Program-made: the position numbers and the translations under genes
From: an uncultured Paraprevotella sp.
GTDB lineage: Bacteria > Bacteroidota > Bacteroidia > Bacteroidales > Bacteroidaceae
NCBI GenBank assembly: GCA_944321525.1
Contig: CALULQ010000014.1
Location: 1 to 64,000, forward strand
Direction of reading: 5' to 3'
Length of the DNA: 64,000 bases
Shown here: one piece after another, positions 34,161-43,699 of the stretch
Position numbering within the stretch: the stretch's first letter is position 1
How the letters are laid out: each line of letters begins with the position of its first letter
Notes under the pieces: generated by a model
Told to the model about the DNA's origin: nothing
Databases searched by the model: none
The model's input: the letters and a program-made list of their open reading frames with translations, nothing else

Positions 34161-37100
34161 ATGAAAGGTAACATATTTATCAAACGCCCGGTGATGGCCT
34201 TGTCCATCTCCATCCTCATCCTTATCGTAGGATTTATTTCACTGGGCACCCTGCCGGTCGAGCAGTACCCTGACATTGCTCCCCCGACCGTGCACGTGTC
34301 GGCCACCTATACGGGTGCCAGCGCCGACGCCGTGATGAAGAGCGTTGTCCAGCCGCTGGAAGAGAACATCAATGGTGTGGAAAACATGACCTACATGGAG
34401 TCCACCGCCACCAACTCCGGTTCGGCCAGCATACAGGTATACTTCACCCAAGGCACCGACCCCGACATGGCGGCCGTGAACGTGCAGAACCGCGTGAGCC
34501 GCGCGCAGGGCTTGCTGCCGGCCGAGGTAACCCGAATCGGTGTGACCACCAACAAGCGCCAGACGAGCTTCTTGCAGATTGGTTCGCTCTATAGCCCGAA
34601 CGACCGCTACGACAAGATCTTCCTGGCCAACTACCTTGACATCAACGTCGTGCCGCAAATCAAGCGTGTCGAGGGCGTGGGCGACGTGATGGCCATGGGT
34701 GATACCTACAGCTTGCGCATCTGGCTGAAGCCCGACGTCATGGCACAATATGGTTTGGTACCATCTGACATCACCAACGCCTTGGGCGAACAGAACTTGG
34801 AATCACCTACGGGTTCATTGGGCGAGAACTCGCCAAACACCTTCCAGTTCACGATGAAGTACAAAGGCCGTCTGACCGACATCTCGCAATTCGAGAACAT
34901 CGTGCTCAGTTCGAAGGAAGACGGTCACGTATTGCGTGTAAAAGACGTGGCCCGCGTGGAACTGGGAACGCAGTCCTACGCATTCGACAGCAACGTGGAC
35001 GGCCATCCGAGCTGTACGTTCATGGTGTTCCAGGTGGCTGGTTCCAACGCCACGGAAGTGAACGCCCGCATCTCCGAACTGCTGGGTGAATTGTCTGAAG
35101 ACCTTCCCGAAGGCACGGAATTCATGACCATGATGAGCTCCAACGACTTCTTGTTCGCCTCCATCCACGAGGTGGTCAAGACCTTGGTCATCGCCATCAT
35201 CCTCGTGATTCTCGTGGTGTACTTCTTCCTTCAGGACTTCAAGAGTACGATCATCCCGTCCATCTCCATCATCGTCTCCCTCGTGGGTACGTTCGCAGCC
35301 ATGCAGATAGCCGGGTTCAGTATCAACATCCTGACGCTATTCTCGCTCGTGCTGGTCATCGGTACGGTGGTGGACGACGCCATCATCGTGGTCGAGGCCG
35401 TGCAAGCGAAGTTCGATGCCGGCTATAAGTCGCCTTACCTGGCCACGAAAGACGCCCTCTCGGACGTGACGATGGCCGTAATCTCCTGTACGTTCGTGTT
35501 CATGGCCGTGTTCATCCCCGTGACCTTCATGGGCGGAACGGCCGGTATCTTCTACACGCAGTTCGGTGTCACCATGGCCGTGGCCGTGGGTATCTCCTGC
35601 TTGAACGCCCTGACGCTCTGCCCGGCCTTGTGCGCCATGTGGATGCGTCCGGCCAGCGGCAACAAGGGCAAATACAACATCAACACCATCGTGCGCAACG
35701 CCTACAACGCTTCTTACAACGCCTTGCTGGCCAAATATAAGAAAGGCGTGATGGCCTTCATCAACCATCGTTGGCTGGCCTGGGGCACGGTTGTCGTGTC
35801 CTGCGTCCTGTTGGTTTACTTCATGAAGACCACCAAGACCAGCCTTGTGCCGCAGGAAGACCAAGGCACCATGATGATGAACGTGAGCATGGCACCGGGC
35901 AGCAGCTTGGCCACCACGGACAAGACGATGAAAAAGATTGAGGGCATCCTCAAGCAGATTCCCGAAATCGAGCACTACTCCAAGATTTCCGGTTACGGTT
36001 TCATCGCCGGACAGGGTACGTCTTACGGTTCGTTCATCATCCGTCTGAAGGACTGGAGCGAGCGCAAAGGCGAGGGCCAAGACGCGAACTCCGTACAGAA
36101 CAAACTGAACTTCATGCTCCAGAGCGTGAAAGAAGCGCAGGCCTTTACCTTCCAGCCGGGTATGATTCCGGGTTACGGTATGGGTAACAGCATCGACCTG
36201 CACCTGCAGGACCGCGTGGGCGGCGACTTGGACACATTCTTTGCCAACGCGCAGAAGTTCCTGGCCGCTCTGAACCAGCGTCCGGAAGTGGCCATGGCCA
36301 TCACCACGTTCAACCCGAGCTTCCCACAATACCAGATTGACGTGGATGCAGCCAAGTGCAAGCGCGCAGGCATCTCCCCGTCCGAAGTGCTGAGCACGCT
36401 GGGTGGCTACTGCGGTGGTATCTACGCGTCGAACTTCAACTTGTTCTCGAAGGTGTACCGCGTCATGATTCAGGCCGACCCGAAATACCGCCTCGACGAA
36501 GAAGCCTTGAACAACATCTTTGTCCGCGTCAACGGCAAGATGGCTCCCATCAGCCAGTTCCTGACGGTGAAGAAAGGCATGGGACCTGAGGTCACCAACC
36601 GCTTCAACCTGTTCGATGCCATCAACTGCAACGTGAACCCTGCTCCGGGTTATTCATCCGGCCAGACCATGCAGGCCATCGAAGAGGTGTTCGAGCAGAC
36701 GATGCCCAGCCGTTACAGCTACGAATACGGCAGCATCTCGCGTGAGGAACGCGAAACGGCAGGTTCCAACGACACGGTGTTCATCTACGTGCTCTGCGTC
36801 GTGCTGATCTACTTGATTCTGTCCTGCTTGTACGAGAGCTTCCTCGTGCCCTGGGCCGTCATCCTTTCGGTGCCCTGCGGCTTGATGGGTTCGTTCCTCT
36901 TCGCCAAGCTCTTCGGACTGGAGAACAACATCTACCTGCAGACGGGTGTCATCATGTTGATTGGTCTGTTGGCTAAGACCTCCATCCTTATCACCGAGTA
37001 CGCCTCGGAGCGCCGCCGCCGCGGCATGGGCATCGTCGAGGCCGCCTACACGGCCGCACAGGCCCGTTTCCGCCCCATCATGATGACGGTGCTGACGATG

Positions 37101-37364
37101 ATCTTCGGTATGTTGCCGTTGATGTTCGCCACGGGCGCCGGTGCCAACGGTAACAGTTCTCTGGGTACGGGTGTCGTCGGTGGTATCACCATCGGAACTC
37201 TCGCCCTGCTCTTCATCACGCCGGTGTTCTTCATCGTCCTGCAATACCTGCAAGAGAAGATCCGCCCGGCCATGCACGAGGAGATGGACCCGCAAATCCG
37301 CGCCGAGCACGAAAGGAACATGCAGGAAAAGAGTGCGTTTAACAAAGAAAAAGATAAGAAATGA
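34161..37364 (+). CDS. RND multidrug efflux permease (HAE1/AcrB family)
   Basis: 1067 residues, the usual size for HAE1 RND pumps. Typical features: MKGNIFIKRPVMALSISILILIVGFISLG (first TM, read in parts), QYPDIAPPTVHVSATYTGASA (porter domain), GTVVDDAIIVVEAVQ in TM4 with the paired proton-relay aspartates, and large periplasmic loops after TM1 and TM7. TM10-12 carry ILITEYASERRRRGM and RFRPIMMTVLTMIFGMLPL. It exchanges protons for substrates captured from the periplasm or outer leaflet. It lies 24 bp after the adaptor and overlaps the outer membrane factor by 4 bp. The C-terminal tail is rich in Lys/Glu. Confidence 0.96.
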   Translation: MKGNIFIKRPVMALSISILILIVGFISLGTLPVEQYPDIAPPTVHVSATYTGASADAVMKSVVQPLEENINGVENMTYMESTATNSGSASIQVYFTQGTDPDMAAVNVQNRVSRAQGLLPAEVTRIGVTTNKRQTSFLQIGSLYSPNDRYDKIFLANYLDINVVPQIKRVEGVGDVMAMGDTYSLRIWLKPDVMAQYGLVPSDITNALGEQNLESPTGSLGENSPNTFQFTMKYKGRLTDISQFENIVLSSKEDGHVLRVKDVARVELGTQSYAFDSNVDGHPSCTFMVFQVAGSNATEVNARISELLGELSEDLPEGTEFMTMMSSNDFLFASIHEVVKTLVIAIILVILVVYFFLQDFKSTIIPSISIIVSLVGTFAAMQIAGFSINILTLFSLVLVIGTVVDDAIIVVEAVQAKFDAGYKSPYLATKDALSDVTMAVISCTFVFMAVFIPVTFMGGTAGIFYTQFGVTMAVAVGISCLNALTLCPALCAMWMRPASGNKGKYNINTIVRNAYNASYNALLAKYKKGVMAFINHRWLAWGTVVVSCVLLVYFMKTTKTSLVPQEDQGTMMMNVSMAPGSSLATTDKTMKKIEGILKQIPEIEHYSKISGYGFIAGQGTSYGSFIIRLKDWSERKGEGQDANSVQNKLNFMLQSVKEAQAFTFQPGMIPGYGMGNSIDLHLQDRVGGDLDTFFANAQKFLAALNQRPEVAMAITTFNPSFPQYQIDVDAAKCKRAGISPSEVLSTLGGYCGGIYASNFNLFSKVYRVMIQADPKYRLDEEALNNIFVRVNGKMAPISQFLTVKKGMGPEVTNRFNLFDAINCNVNPAPGYSSGQTMQAIEEVFEQTMPSRYSYEYGSISREERETAGSNDTVFIYVLCVVLIYLILSCLYESFLVPWAVILSVPCGLMGSFLFAKLFGLENNIYLQTGVIMLIGLLAKTSILITEYASERRRRGMGIVEAAYTAAQARFRPIMMTVLTMIFGMLPLMFATGAGANGNSSLGTGVVGGITIGTLALLFITPVFFIVLQYLQEKIRPAMHEEMDPQIRAEHERNMQEKSAFNKEKDKK

Positions 37365-38731
37365 AAAAGATAATCATGACCATGACCGCGGCTGCCCTGC
37401 TGAGCAGCTGCGGCCTATACAAAAGCTACGAGCGCCCGGCCGACATTCAGACTGACGGGCTCTATCGCAGCGAAAACGTACAGGGCGGCGACTCGCTGGG
37501 CTTGGCTGCCCTCGGATGGACGGAAGTGTTCACTGACCCGAAGTTGCAAGTCTTGATTGAAAGGGGATTGGCACAGAACACCAACCTGCAAAGCGCGCAG
37601 CTGCAGATAGAACAGGCCGAAGCCTCGCTCAAGGCTGCCAAATGGGCCTACATTCCCAGCCTGGCGCTCGCGCCACAAGGCTCGCTCGCCGGAGTGGACT
37701 GGGGCAAGGCTTCGCAGACTTACACCATCCCCGTGACGGCTTCCTGGCAGTTGGACATCTTCGGCAGCCTGCACAACGCCAAGAAGCGCGCCAAGGCGCA
37801 ACTGGCCAACAGCGAAGCCTACCGCCAGGCCGTGCAGTCGCAACTGATTGCGGCCATCGCCAACTACTACTATTCGTTGGCCATGCTGAAGGACCAGCTG
37901 AACATCAGTATCGAGACGGAAAAGCTGTGGAAGGAAAACGTGACGACGACCCGCGCCTTGATGGAAGCCGGACAGAGCAACATGGCCGCCGTGTCGCAGA
38001 CCGAAGCCAACTACTACAGCATCTGCACGCAGATTACCGACCTGAAGCAGCAAATCAGCGACCTGGAGAACGAATTCTCCGCCTTGCTGGGCGACGCACC
38101 GCAGAAATACGACATCGGCACGATGGACGGATGGACCGTGCCCGCACGCCTCTCGGCCGGCATCCCCGCCGCAGCCTTGTGCAACCGTCCGGACGTGAAG
38201 CAGGCTGAAACCCAACTGGCTGCCGCTTACTATACCACGAATGAAGCCCGTGCGGCCTTCTACCCCGGCATCAACCTGAGCGGAACAATTGGTTGGACCA
38301 ACGACCTGGGCGCCGCCGTGGTCAACCCCGGCAAGTGGATCTGGAACGCGCTCGGTTCGCTCACTCAACCGCTCTTCCAGAACGGACGCCTCCGCGCCCA
38401 ATACAAAATCTCGAAAGCCCAGCAGGAACAGGCCAAGCTGACCTTCCAACAGACATTGCTGGACGCCGGGACGGAAGTGAACGCGGCACTGACAAAGATA
38501 CAGGCCACGGACGAGAAGAGCGGCCTCTACGACAAGCAGGTGGCATCGCTCGAAACGGCCGTGAAGAGCACGCAGGCCTTGATGATGAACTCATCCGTCA
38601 ACTACCTGCAAGTGCTGACCGCACAACAGACCTTGCTGACGGCGCAAATGTCGCAAATCAGCAACCAGTTCAGCCAGATACAGGCCGTCATCGAACTGTA
38701 TCAGGCATTGGGCGGCGGATACACGAACTAA
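37361..38731 (+). CDS. Outer membrane efflux factor (TolC/OprM family)
   Basis: 456 residues. Lipoprotein signal MKKIIMTMTAAALLSSCGLY (lipobox LSSC), as in OprM-type factors. Two long repeats of coiled-coil and strand are seen: NLQSAQLQIEQAEASLKAAK … TASWQLDIFGSLHNAKKRAKA in the first half and CNRPDVKQAETQLAAAYYTTNEARAAFYPGINLSG … LFQNGRLRAQYKISKAQQEQAKL in the second (read in parts). It forms the exit duct for the upstream RND pump. Its ATG overlaps the permease stop codon (ATGA). A GC-rich hairpin at 38761-38799 follows. Confidence 0.95.
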   Translation: MKKIIMTMTAAALLSSCGLYKSYERPADIQTDGLYRSENVQGGDSLGLAALGWTEVFTDPKLQVLIERGLAQNTNLQSAQLQIEQAEASLKAAKWAYIPSLALAPQGSLAGVDWGKASQTYTIPVTASWQLDIFGSLHNAKKRAKAQLANSEAYRQAVQSQLIAAIANYYYSLAMLKDQLNISIETEKLWKENVTTTRALMEAGQSNMAAVSQTEANYYSICTQITDLKQQISDLENEFSALLGDAPQKYDIGTMDGWTVPARLSAGIPAAALCNRPDVKQAETQLAAAYYTTNEARAAFYPGINLSGTIGWTNDLGAAVVNPGKWIWNALGSLTQPLFQNGRLRAQYKISKAQQEQAKLTFQQTLLDAGTEVNAALTKIQATDEKSGLYDKQVASLETAVKSTQALMMNSSVNYLQVLTAQQTLLTAQMSQISNQFSQIQAVIELYQALGGGYTN

Positions 38732-38760
38732 CCAGAGGCCGAGACGACCTCGCTCGCATA

Positions 38761-38799
38761 GGGGCGGTCCCCCGGGAAGATTTCCCGGAGGGCCGCCCC
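38761..38799 (+). terminator. Hairpin after the RND operon
   Basis: Arms GGGGCGGTCCCCCGGGAA and TTTCCCGGAGGGCCGCCCC form a long GC-rich stem 30 nt after the TolC-type gene. Only CGGCTTTT follows, so the U-tract is poor. A terminator is likely, though of non-classical form. Confidence 0.6.
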
Positions 38800-38896
38800 C
38801 GGCTTTTCCGGCCTGCCGCCCCGATGCCCCCCCTCGCCCCCGCAACGCCGCGCGGACGACAGCCGCAGGACGGACGGCCTGGCGCAATACGAAACA

Positions 38897-38936
38897 GTAC
38901 TTGCCGCAAAGTACTCGAGTACTCTCCGCAAAGTAC
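38897..38936. repeat. Modular GTAC palindrome, copy 5 (two units)
   Basis: Units GTACTTGCCGCAAAGTAC (38897-38914) and GTACTCTCCGCAAAGTAC (38919-38936) with linker TCGA. It sits in the convergent gap between the RND operon and the DUF3127 gene; the rest of that 397-bp gap holds two hairpins and no gene. Confidence 0.9.
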
Positions 38937-39044
38937 GCCGGCGGCATGCGGAAGCCGCGGCCCCGTTTTGCGCTCCCCCGCCCCACGGTTTCCACCCCGC
39001 CCGTTTCGTCCGGACACGGAGTGCCCGTCGCCCGGACGAAACAG

Positions 39045-39088
39045 AGAGAGGCGGCCCCGCGGGAGAAATCCCGTGAGGCCGCCTCTCT
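39045..39088 (-). terminator. Hairpin after the DUF3127 gene
   Basis: Stem AGAGAGGCGGCC (39045-39056) / GGCCGCCTCTCT (39077-39088), extended inside by CGCGGGA/TCCCGTG. It is 40 nt beyond the stop codon of the leftward gene; on that strand it is followed by only a few T. Confidence 0.6.
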
Positions 39089-39128
39089 GCTTCGCGCCCG
39101 CCGTCCTGGCGACGGGCCGGCAAAGGCA

Positions 39129-39506
39129 TCAGAACGGAAGGTCGTCCGTGGAGTCGCCCTGCGAAAAGTCCACCGGAGCAGCATCCGGAGCGGGCGGGAA
39201 CGGCACGGGCTGCGCCGGGGCAGCAGCCGGATCGGCCACACGCTCCACCTTCCATGCGCGGATACTGTTGTACCAACGCCCTTGGTATTCACGGGCGTCG
39301 ATGTCGAACGACACCGTCAAGTGGTCGCCTATCTTGATGCCGAACTGCGCGATTTTGTCGGCACCGAACACGTCGAAACACATTTTCCGGGGATATTGCT
39401 CCTGCGTCTCCAACACATATTCCTGCACTTTCCACTCCGACCCCGTACGCTGCGAGATGCCCCCACGTTCGGGCAACACCGCGATGATTTTTCCTGTTAT
39501 CTCCAT
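39129..39506 (-). CDS. DUF3127 (OB-fold, single-strand-binding-like) protein
   Basis: 125 residues. The N-terminal 90 residues have the beta-rich pattern of the DUF3127 family (MEITGKIIAVLPERGGISQRTGSEWKVQEYVLETQEQYPRKMCFDVFG in parts; VSFDIDAREYQGRWYNSIRAWKVE), an OB-fold related to single-stranded DNA-binding proteins. The tail is Ala/Pro-rich and ends DSTDDLPF, an acidic tip like that of SSB, which docks DNA-repair partners. Cytosolic; probably a DNA- or RNA-binding accessory. It is divergent from dnaN, with 133 bp between the starts. Confidence 0.88.
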   Translation of the reverse strand: MEITGKIIAVLPERGGISQRTGSEWKVQEYVLETQEQYPRKMCFDVFGADKIAQFGIKIGDHLTVSFDIDAREYQGRWYNSIRAWKVERVADPAAAPAQPVPFPPAPDAAPVDFSQGDSTDDLPF

Positions 39507-39603
39507 ATTTCTATCTTATCTGGTAAGTGACGCGAAATTACAACTAATTTTCTACTTTGTCGAATTTTAATTTATTTTTTTTGTTCCGTTCTCCCGAATT
39601 GTG

Positions 39604-39612
39604 TAATTTTGC
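39604..39612 (+). promoter_or_regulatory. dnaN promoter (-33 and -7)
   Basis: -7 box TAATTTTGC with -33 TTTG at 39580-39583, 20 bp apart: the cleanest Bacteroidetes promoter in the window. The ATG of dnaN is 27 nt downstream. Confidence 0.7.
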
Positions 39613-39639
39613 TCGTTATAAACTAAAAACTACCGAACC

Positions 39640-40764
39640 ATGAGATTTATCGTATCAAGCTCTGCGCTCTTAAACCGCCTGCAGACTGTCGGCCGCGTCA
39701 TAAGTTCCAAGAACACTATCCACATCCTGGACTGCTTCTTGTTTGAAATACAAGGCAACATGCTCAACATCACGGCCTCCGACAGTGAGACCACCATGAT
39801 CACCAGCATGGAGCTCGTGGAAAGCGACGCCGACACCCGCTTCTGTATCAACGCCAAGACCATACAGGACTCCATCAAGGAAATCGCCGAGCAGCCACTC
39901 ACGTTCGACATCAACCCCGACAACATGGAAATCACGGCCAGCTACCAGAACGGCCGCTTCAACATCGTGGGCCAAAGCGCCGACGAATATCCCGACATGA
40001 ACCTCGCACAAGACGGCATGGATGCCTTCGTGATGCCCGCCGAAACCATGCTCAACGGCATCAACCGCTGCCTCTTCGCCACGGCCGACGACGAACTGCG
40101 CCCCGTGATGAACGGCATTTATTTCGACATCCAGCCCGACAACCTCACTTTCGTGGCCACCGACGGCCACAAGCTGGTGCGCAACAAATTCTATCACCTG
40201 AAGGACAACCAGCCCGCCGCCTTCATCCTGCCGAAGAAGCCGGCCACCATCCTGAAGAACCTGCTGCCCAAGGAGACGGGCGACGTCACCCTGAAGTTCA
40301 ACGCGCGCAACGCGTACATCTCCACCGAGTCCGCCCGGCTCATCTGCCGCCTCGTCGAGGGACGCTACCCCAACTACAACTCCGTCATCCCGTCCAACAA
40401 CCCCTACCGGGTGACGGTGGACCGCCTCACGCTGCTGAGCGCACTCAAGCGCGTGCTCATCTTCTCCAACCAGAGCAGCGCCCTCATCAAGCTGCACATG
40501 GAGGACAACCAGCTCGTCGTGTCGGGACAAGACATCGACTATTCCACCTCGGCCGAAGAGCACGTGCCGTGCGAATACGCCGACAACCCGATGAACATCG
40601 GCTTCAAGGGCACGTTCCTCATCGACATACTGAACAACATCACGGGCGAAAACGTGGTCATCGAACTGGCCGACCCGAGCCGCGCAGGCGTCATCGTGCC
40701 GGCCGAACAGGAAGAGAACGAAGATTTGCTCATGCTGCTCATGCCCATGATGCTGAACGATTAA
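39640..40764 (+). CDS. dnaN: DNA polymerase III subunit beta (sliding clamp)
   Basis: 374 residues in the usual three-fold clamp architecture. Matches: MRFIVSSSALLNRLQTVGRVISSKNTIHILDCFLFE (domain 1, in parts), GINRCLFATADDELRPVMNGIYFDI and FVATDGHKLVRN (domain 2), RYPNYNSVIP, RVTVDRLTLLSALKRVLIFSNQ and FKGTFLIDILNNI (domain 3). The C-terminus MLLMPMMLND ends in the typical hydrophobic cleft strand. It encircles DNA and tethers polymerases and repair enzymes. First gene of a run of six same-strand genes; not next to dnaA here. Confidence 0.97.
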   Translation: MRFIVSSSALLNRLQTVGRVISSKNTIHILDCFLFEIQGNMLNITASDSETTMITSMELVESDADTRFCINAKTIQDSIKEIAEQPLTFDINPDNMEITASYQNGRFNIVGQSADEYPDMNLAQDGMDAFVMPAETMLNGINRCLFATADDELRPVMNGIYFDIQPDNLTFVATDGHKLVRNKFYHLKDNQPAAFILPKKPATILKNLLPKETGDVTLKFNARNAYISTESARLICRLVEGRYPNYNSVIPSNNPYRVTVDRLTLLSALKRVLIFSNQSSALIKLHMEDNQLVVSGQDIDYSTSAEEHVPCEYADNPMNIGFKGTFLIDILNNITGENVVIELADPSRAGVIVPAEQEENEDLLMLLMPMMLND

Positions 40765-40774
40765 TGACAAAAGA

Positions 40775-41542
40775 ATGAAACTGAACCTGAAAAATCCGCT
40801 CGTCTTCTTCGACCTGGAAACGACGGGCATCAATATCACCGCCGACCGCATCGTGGAACTGTGCTACATCAAAGTGCATCCCAACGGCAACGAAGAGTCG
40901 AAAAGCATGCGCATCAACCCCGAAATGCACATCCCCGAAAGCTCGTCGGCCATACATGGCATCTACGACAAGGATGTGGCTGACTGCCCCACCTTCAAGC
41001 AGATAGCCCGCGAACTGGCCAACACCATCAAGGGCTGCGACTTCGCAGGCTTCAACTCCAACCGCTTCGACGTGCCCATGCTCGTGGAAGAGTTCCTCCG
41101 CGCGGGCATCGACATCGACCTGCGCAAGCGCAAGTTCATCGACGTGCAGAACATCTACCACAAACTGGAGCGCCGCACGCTCAGCGCGGCCTACAAGTTC
41201 TACTGCGGGAAGGACTTGGAAAACGCCCACTCCGCGCTGGCCGACACGCGCGCCACCTACGAAGTGCTCATGGCGCAGCTCGACCATTACCCCAACGACC
41301 TGACGAACGACGTGGCTTTCCTGTCCGACTTCTCGCGCATGACCGACAACGTGGACTTCGCCGGGCGCATGATCTACGACGAGAACCACGACATCATCTT
41401 CAACTTCGGCAAATACAAGGGGAAGAAAGTGGTCGACGTGCTCCGCACCGACCCCGGATACTACAGCTGGATTCTGCAAGGCGACTTCGCCCGCAACACC
41501 AAGCAGATCCTGACGCAAATCCGACTGGAAATGAACAAATAG
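40775..41542 (+). CDS. 3'-5' exonuclease, DnaQ/epsilon-like
   Basis: 255 residues. An RNase T/DEDDh exonuclease domain occupies about 1-175 with all catalytic motifs: FFDLETTGI (ExoI, D and E), AGFNSNRFDVPML (ExoII, Asp) and HSALADTRATYEVL (ExoIII, His and Asp). The tail IIFNFGKYKGKKVVDVLRTDPGYYSWIL resembles DUF3820, a small C-terminal domain often joined to such exonucleases. It starts 10 bp after dnaN, so a replication proofreading or repair role beside the clamp is likely. It need not be the main polymerase III epsilon subunit. Confidence 0.9.
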   Translation: MKLNLKNPLVFFDLETTGINITADRIVELCYIKVHPNGNEESKSMRINPEMHIPESSSAIHGIYDKDVADCPTFKQIARELANTIKGCDFAGFNSNRFDVPMLVEEFLRAGIDIDLRKRKFIDVQNIYHKLERRTLSAAYKFYCGKDLENAHSALADTRATYEVLMAQLDHYPNDLTNDVAFLSDFSRMTDNVDFAGRMIYDENHDIIFNFGKYKGKKVVDVLRTDPGYYSWILQGDFARNTKQILTQIRLEMNK

Positions 41543-41553
41543 CACAACGATAA

Positions 41554-42753
41554 ATGGAAATCCTGAACGGAAAGAAAATAGTATTGGGCATCACGGGCAG
41601 CATCGCCGCCTACAAAGCCTGCCTGCTCATCCGGGGCCTCGTCAGGAAAGGCGCCGAGGTGCAAGTGGTCATCACTCCGGCGGGCAAGGAATTCATCACG
41701 CCCATCACTCTCTCTGCCCTGACCAGCAAACCGGTCATCAGCGACTTCTTCGCCCAACGCGACGGCACGTGGCACAGCCATGTGGCCCTCGGACTCTGGG
41801 CCGACGCCATGGTCGTGGCGCCCGCCACGGCATCCACCATCGGCAAGATGGCCAACGGCATCGCCGACAACATGCTTGTCACGACTTACCTCTCCATGAA
41901 GGCACCCGTCTTCATCGCACCGGCCATGGACCTCGACATGTTCGCCCACCCCTCCACACAGCAGAACCTGCAACGCCTGCGCAGCTACGGCAACCACATC
42001 ATCGAGCCCACGAGCGGCGAACTGGCCAGCCACCTGGAGGGAAAAGGCCGCATGGAGGAACCCGAAAACATCATCCGCGTGCTGGAACGGCACTTCGCCG
42101 CCACGCAGGACTTGGCCGGAAAGAGGGTGCTCATCACGGCCGGCCCCACCTACGAGCGTATAGACCCCGTGCGCTTCATCGGCAACTATTCTTCGGGCAA
42201 GATGGGCATGGCCCTGGCCGAAGCCTGCGCCCGCCGGGGAGCGGAGGTCACGCTGGTATGCGGCCCCACGCCGCTCCGGTGCAGCCACCCCTCCATCCGC
42301 CGCGTCGATGTGGAATCGGCCGAAGAGATGTACAGCGCGTCCACGTCCGCCTTCGACGCGATGGACGCGGCACTGCTTTGCGCCGCCGTGGCCGACTTCA
42401 CTCCGGAACAAGCCGCCGACCGCAAAATCAAACGCGAGTCGGACGACCTCGTCCTGCGCCTCAAACCCACACGCGACATCGCACAGGCCTTGGGGCAAAT
42501 GAAACGCGAGGGACAAATCCTGGCCGGATTCGCCTTGGAAACCCACGACGAGGCGGCACATGCCCGCGAGAAACTGGAACGCAAGAACTTCGACTTCATC
42601 GTGCTCAACTCGCTGAACGACCCCGGCGCGGGCTTCCGTCACGACACCAACAAAGTCACCATCATCACGCGCACCGGCTCCACCCCCTATCCGCTCAAGG
42701 ACAAAAAGGAAGTGGCGGAAGACATCGTAGACCGGCTCGCATCTTTCTTCTAA
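41554..42753 (+). CDS. coaBC: Bifunctional phosphopantothenoylcysteine decarboxylase / phosphopantothenate-cysteine ligase
   Basis: 399 residues. CoaC half (about 1-180): flavin-binding GITGSIAAYKACLLIRGL, catalytic His in TWHSHVALG, MANGIADNMLVTTYLS and APAMDLDMFAHPST, where the usual PxMNxxMW motif has Asp for Asn; I recall this variant in other Bacteroidetes. CoaB half (about 190-399): KRVLITAGPTYERIDPVRFIGNYSSGKMG (in parts), CAAVADFTPEQAADRKIK, DFIVLNSLNDPGAGF with the ligase lysine nearby. It catalyses two successive steps from phosphopantothenate to phosphopantetheine in CoA synthesis. 11 bp after the exonuclease gene and 13 bp before the PorD-like gene. Confidence 0.96.
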   Translation: MEILNGKKIVLGITGSIAAYKACLLIRGLVRKGAEVQVVITPAGKEFITPITLSALTSKPVISDFFAQRDGTWHSHVALGLWADAMVVAPATASTIGKMANGIADNMLVTTYLSMKAPVFIAPAMDLDMFAHPSTQQNLQRLRSYGNHIIEPTSGELASHLEGKGRMEEPENIIRVLERHFAATQDLAGKRVLITAGPTYERIDPVRFIGNYSSGKMGMALAEACARRGAEVTLVCGPTPLRCSHPSIRRVDVESAEEMYSASTSAFDAMDAALLCAAVADFTPEQAADRKIKRESDDLVLRLKPTRDIAQALGQMKREGQILAGFALETHDEAAHAREKLERKNFDFIVLNSLNDPGAGFRHDTNKVTIITRTGSTPYPLKDKKEVAEDIVDRLASFF

Positions 42754-42766
42754 AAAAACTTCCACC

Positions 42767-43696
42767 ATGCACCAGTCCCCACACGCATTCATCCAAAGAC
42801 TCAAGGCCGCGGCCTTCGCGGCATGCTGCTTCGCCGCCCTGCCGGCCGGCGCGCAGGAACTCAACGCGCGGGTGACCCTCAACCGCCAGCAAATCTCCAA
42901 CACGACGGAAGCGGTGTTCGAGGCACTGCAAAACTCGCTGACGGCTTTCATCAACGAACAGCAGTGGACGGGCATGCAATACGAAGAGGAAGAGCGCATC
43001 AACTGCACCTTCAGCATCACGCTCAAGACTTACAGCGAGACCGACAACTCGTTCACGGGGTCCATCCAGGTGCAGAGCACACGCCCGGTCTACAACTCCA
43101 ACTACACCACCACGGTCTTTAATTTCCAAGACGAAAACTTCAACTTCAACTTCCAGCAGTTCGACCAACTCGAATTCCGGCCCGAGCAAGTGGACAACAA
43201 CCTCACGGCTGTCATAGCCTACTACGCCTACCTCATCATCGGGCTGGACATGGATACGATGGCCCCGCTCGGCGGCACCGACGTGCTGCAAATGGCCATG
43301 GACGTGGCCAACAACTCCCAAAACCTGGGCTATCCGGGATGGAAAGCCTTCGAAGACGACCGCAACCGCTTCGCCATCATCAACGACTACCTGGACGGGG
43401 CCATGGAACCGTTCCGCCGGATGGAATACGAATACCACCGCCAGGGGCTGGACCGCATGACGGAGAACACCGACACGGCGCGCGCCGCCATCACGGCCTC
43501 CATCGAACTGCTCAAACAGGCCCGCGACCAGAAGACCATGAGCGCCCTGCCCGTCATCTTCACGGACATCAAGCGCGACGAACTGGTCAGCATCTACAGC
43601 GGGCACGGCACGTCCGACGAGCGCGAAAAGGTCTACGACATCGTCTTCGCCATCAACGCCTCGCAAAGCAACTACTGGGAAAAATTGAGGAAATAA
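42767..43696 (+). CDS. DUF4835 family (PorD-like) secreted protein
   Basis: 309 residues with an N-terminal signal peptide (FAACCFAALPAGAQ, cleavage near residue 29). The mature part (ELNARVTLNRQQISNTTEAVFEALQNSLTAFINEQQW in parts; EFRPEQVDNNLTAVIAYYAYLIIGLDMDT) is diagnostic of DUF4835, the family of PorD of Porphyromonas gingivalis, a protein linked to type IX secretion and gliding. No other type IX genes are in the window, and many Bacteroidales without that system keep this gene between coaBC and recN. A periplasmic or envelope role is therefore all that can be said. Confidence 0.92.
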   Translation: MHQSPHAFIQRLKAAAFAACCFAALPAGAQELNARVTLNRQQISNTTEAVFEALQNSLTAFINEQQWTGMQYEEEERINCTFSITLKTYSETDNSFTGSIQVQSTRPVYNSNYTTTVFNFQDENFNFNFQQFDQLEFRPEQVDNNLTAVIAYYAYLIIGLDMDTMAPLGGTDVLQMAMDVANNSQNLGYPGWKAFEDDRNRFAIINDYLDGAMEPFRRMEYEYHRQGLDRMTENTDTARAAITASIELLKQARDQKTMSALPVIFTDIKRDELVSIYSGHGTSDEREKVYDIVFAINASQSNYWEKLRK

Positions 43697-43699
43697 GAC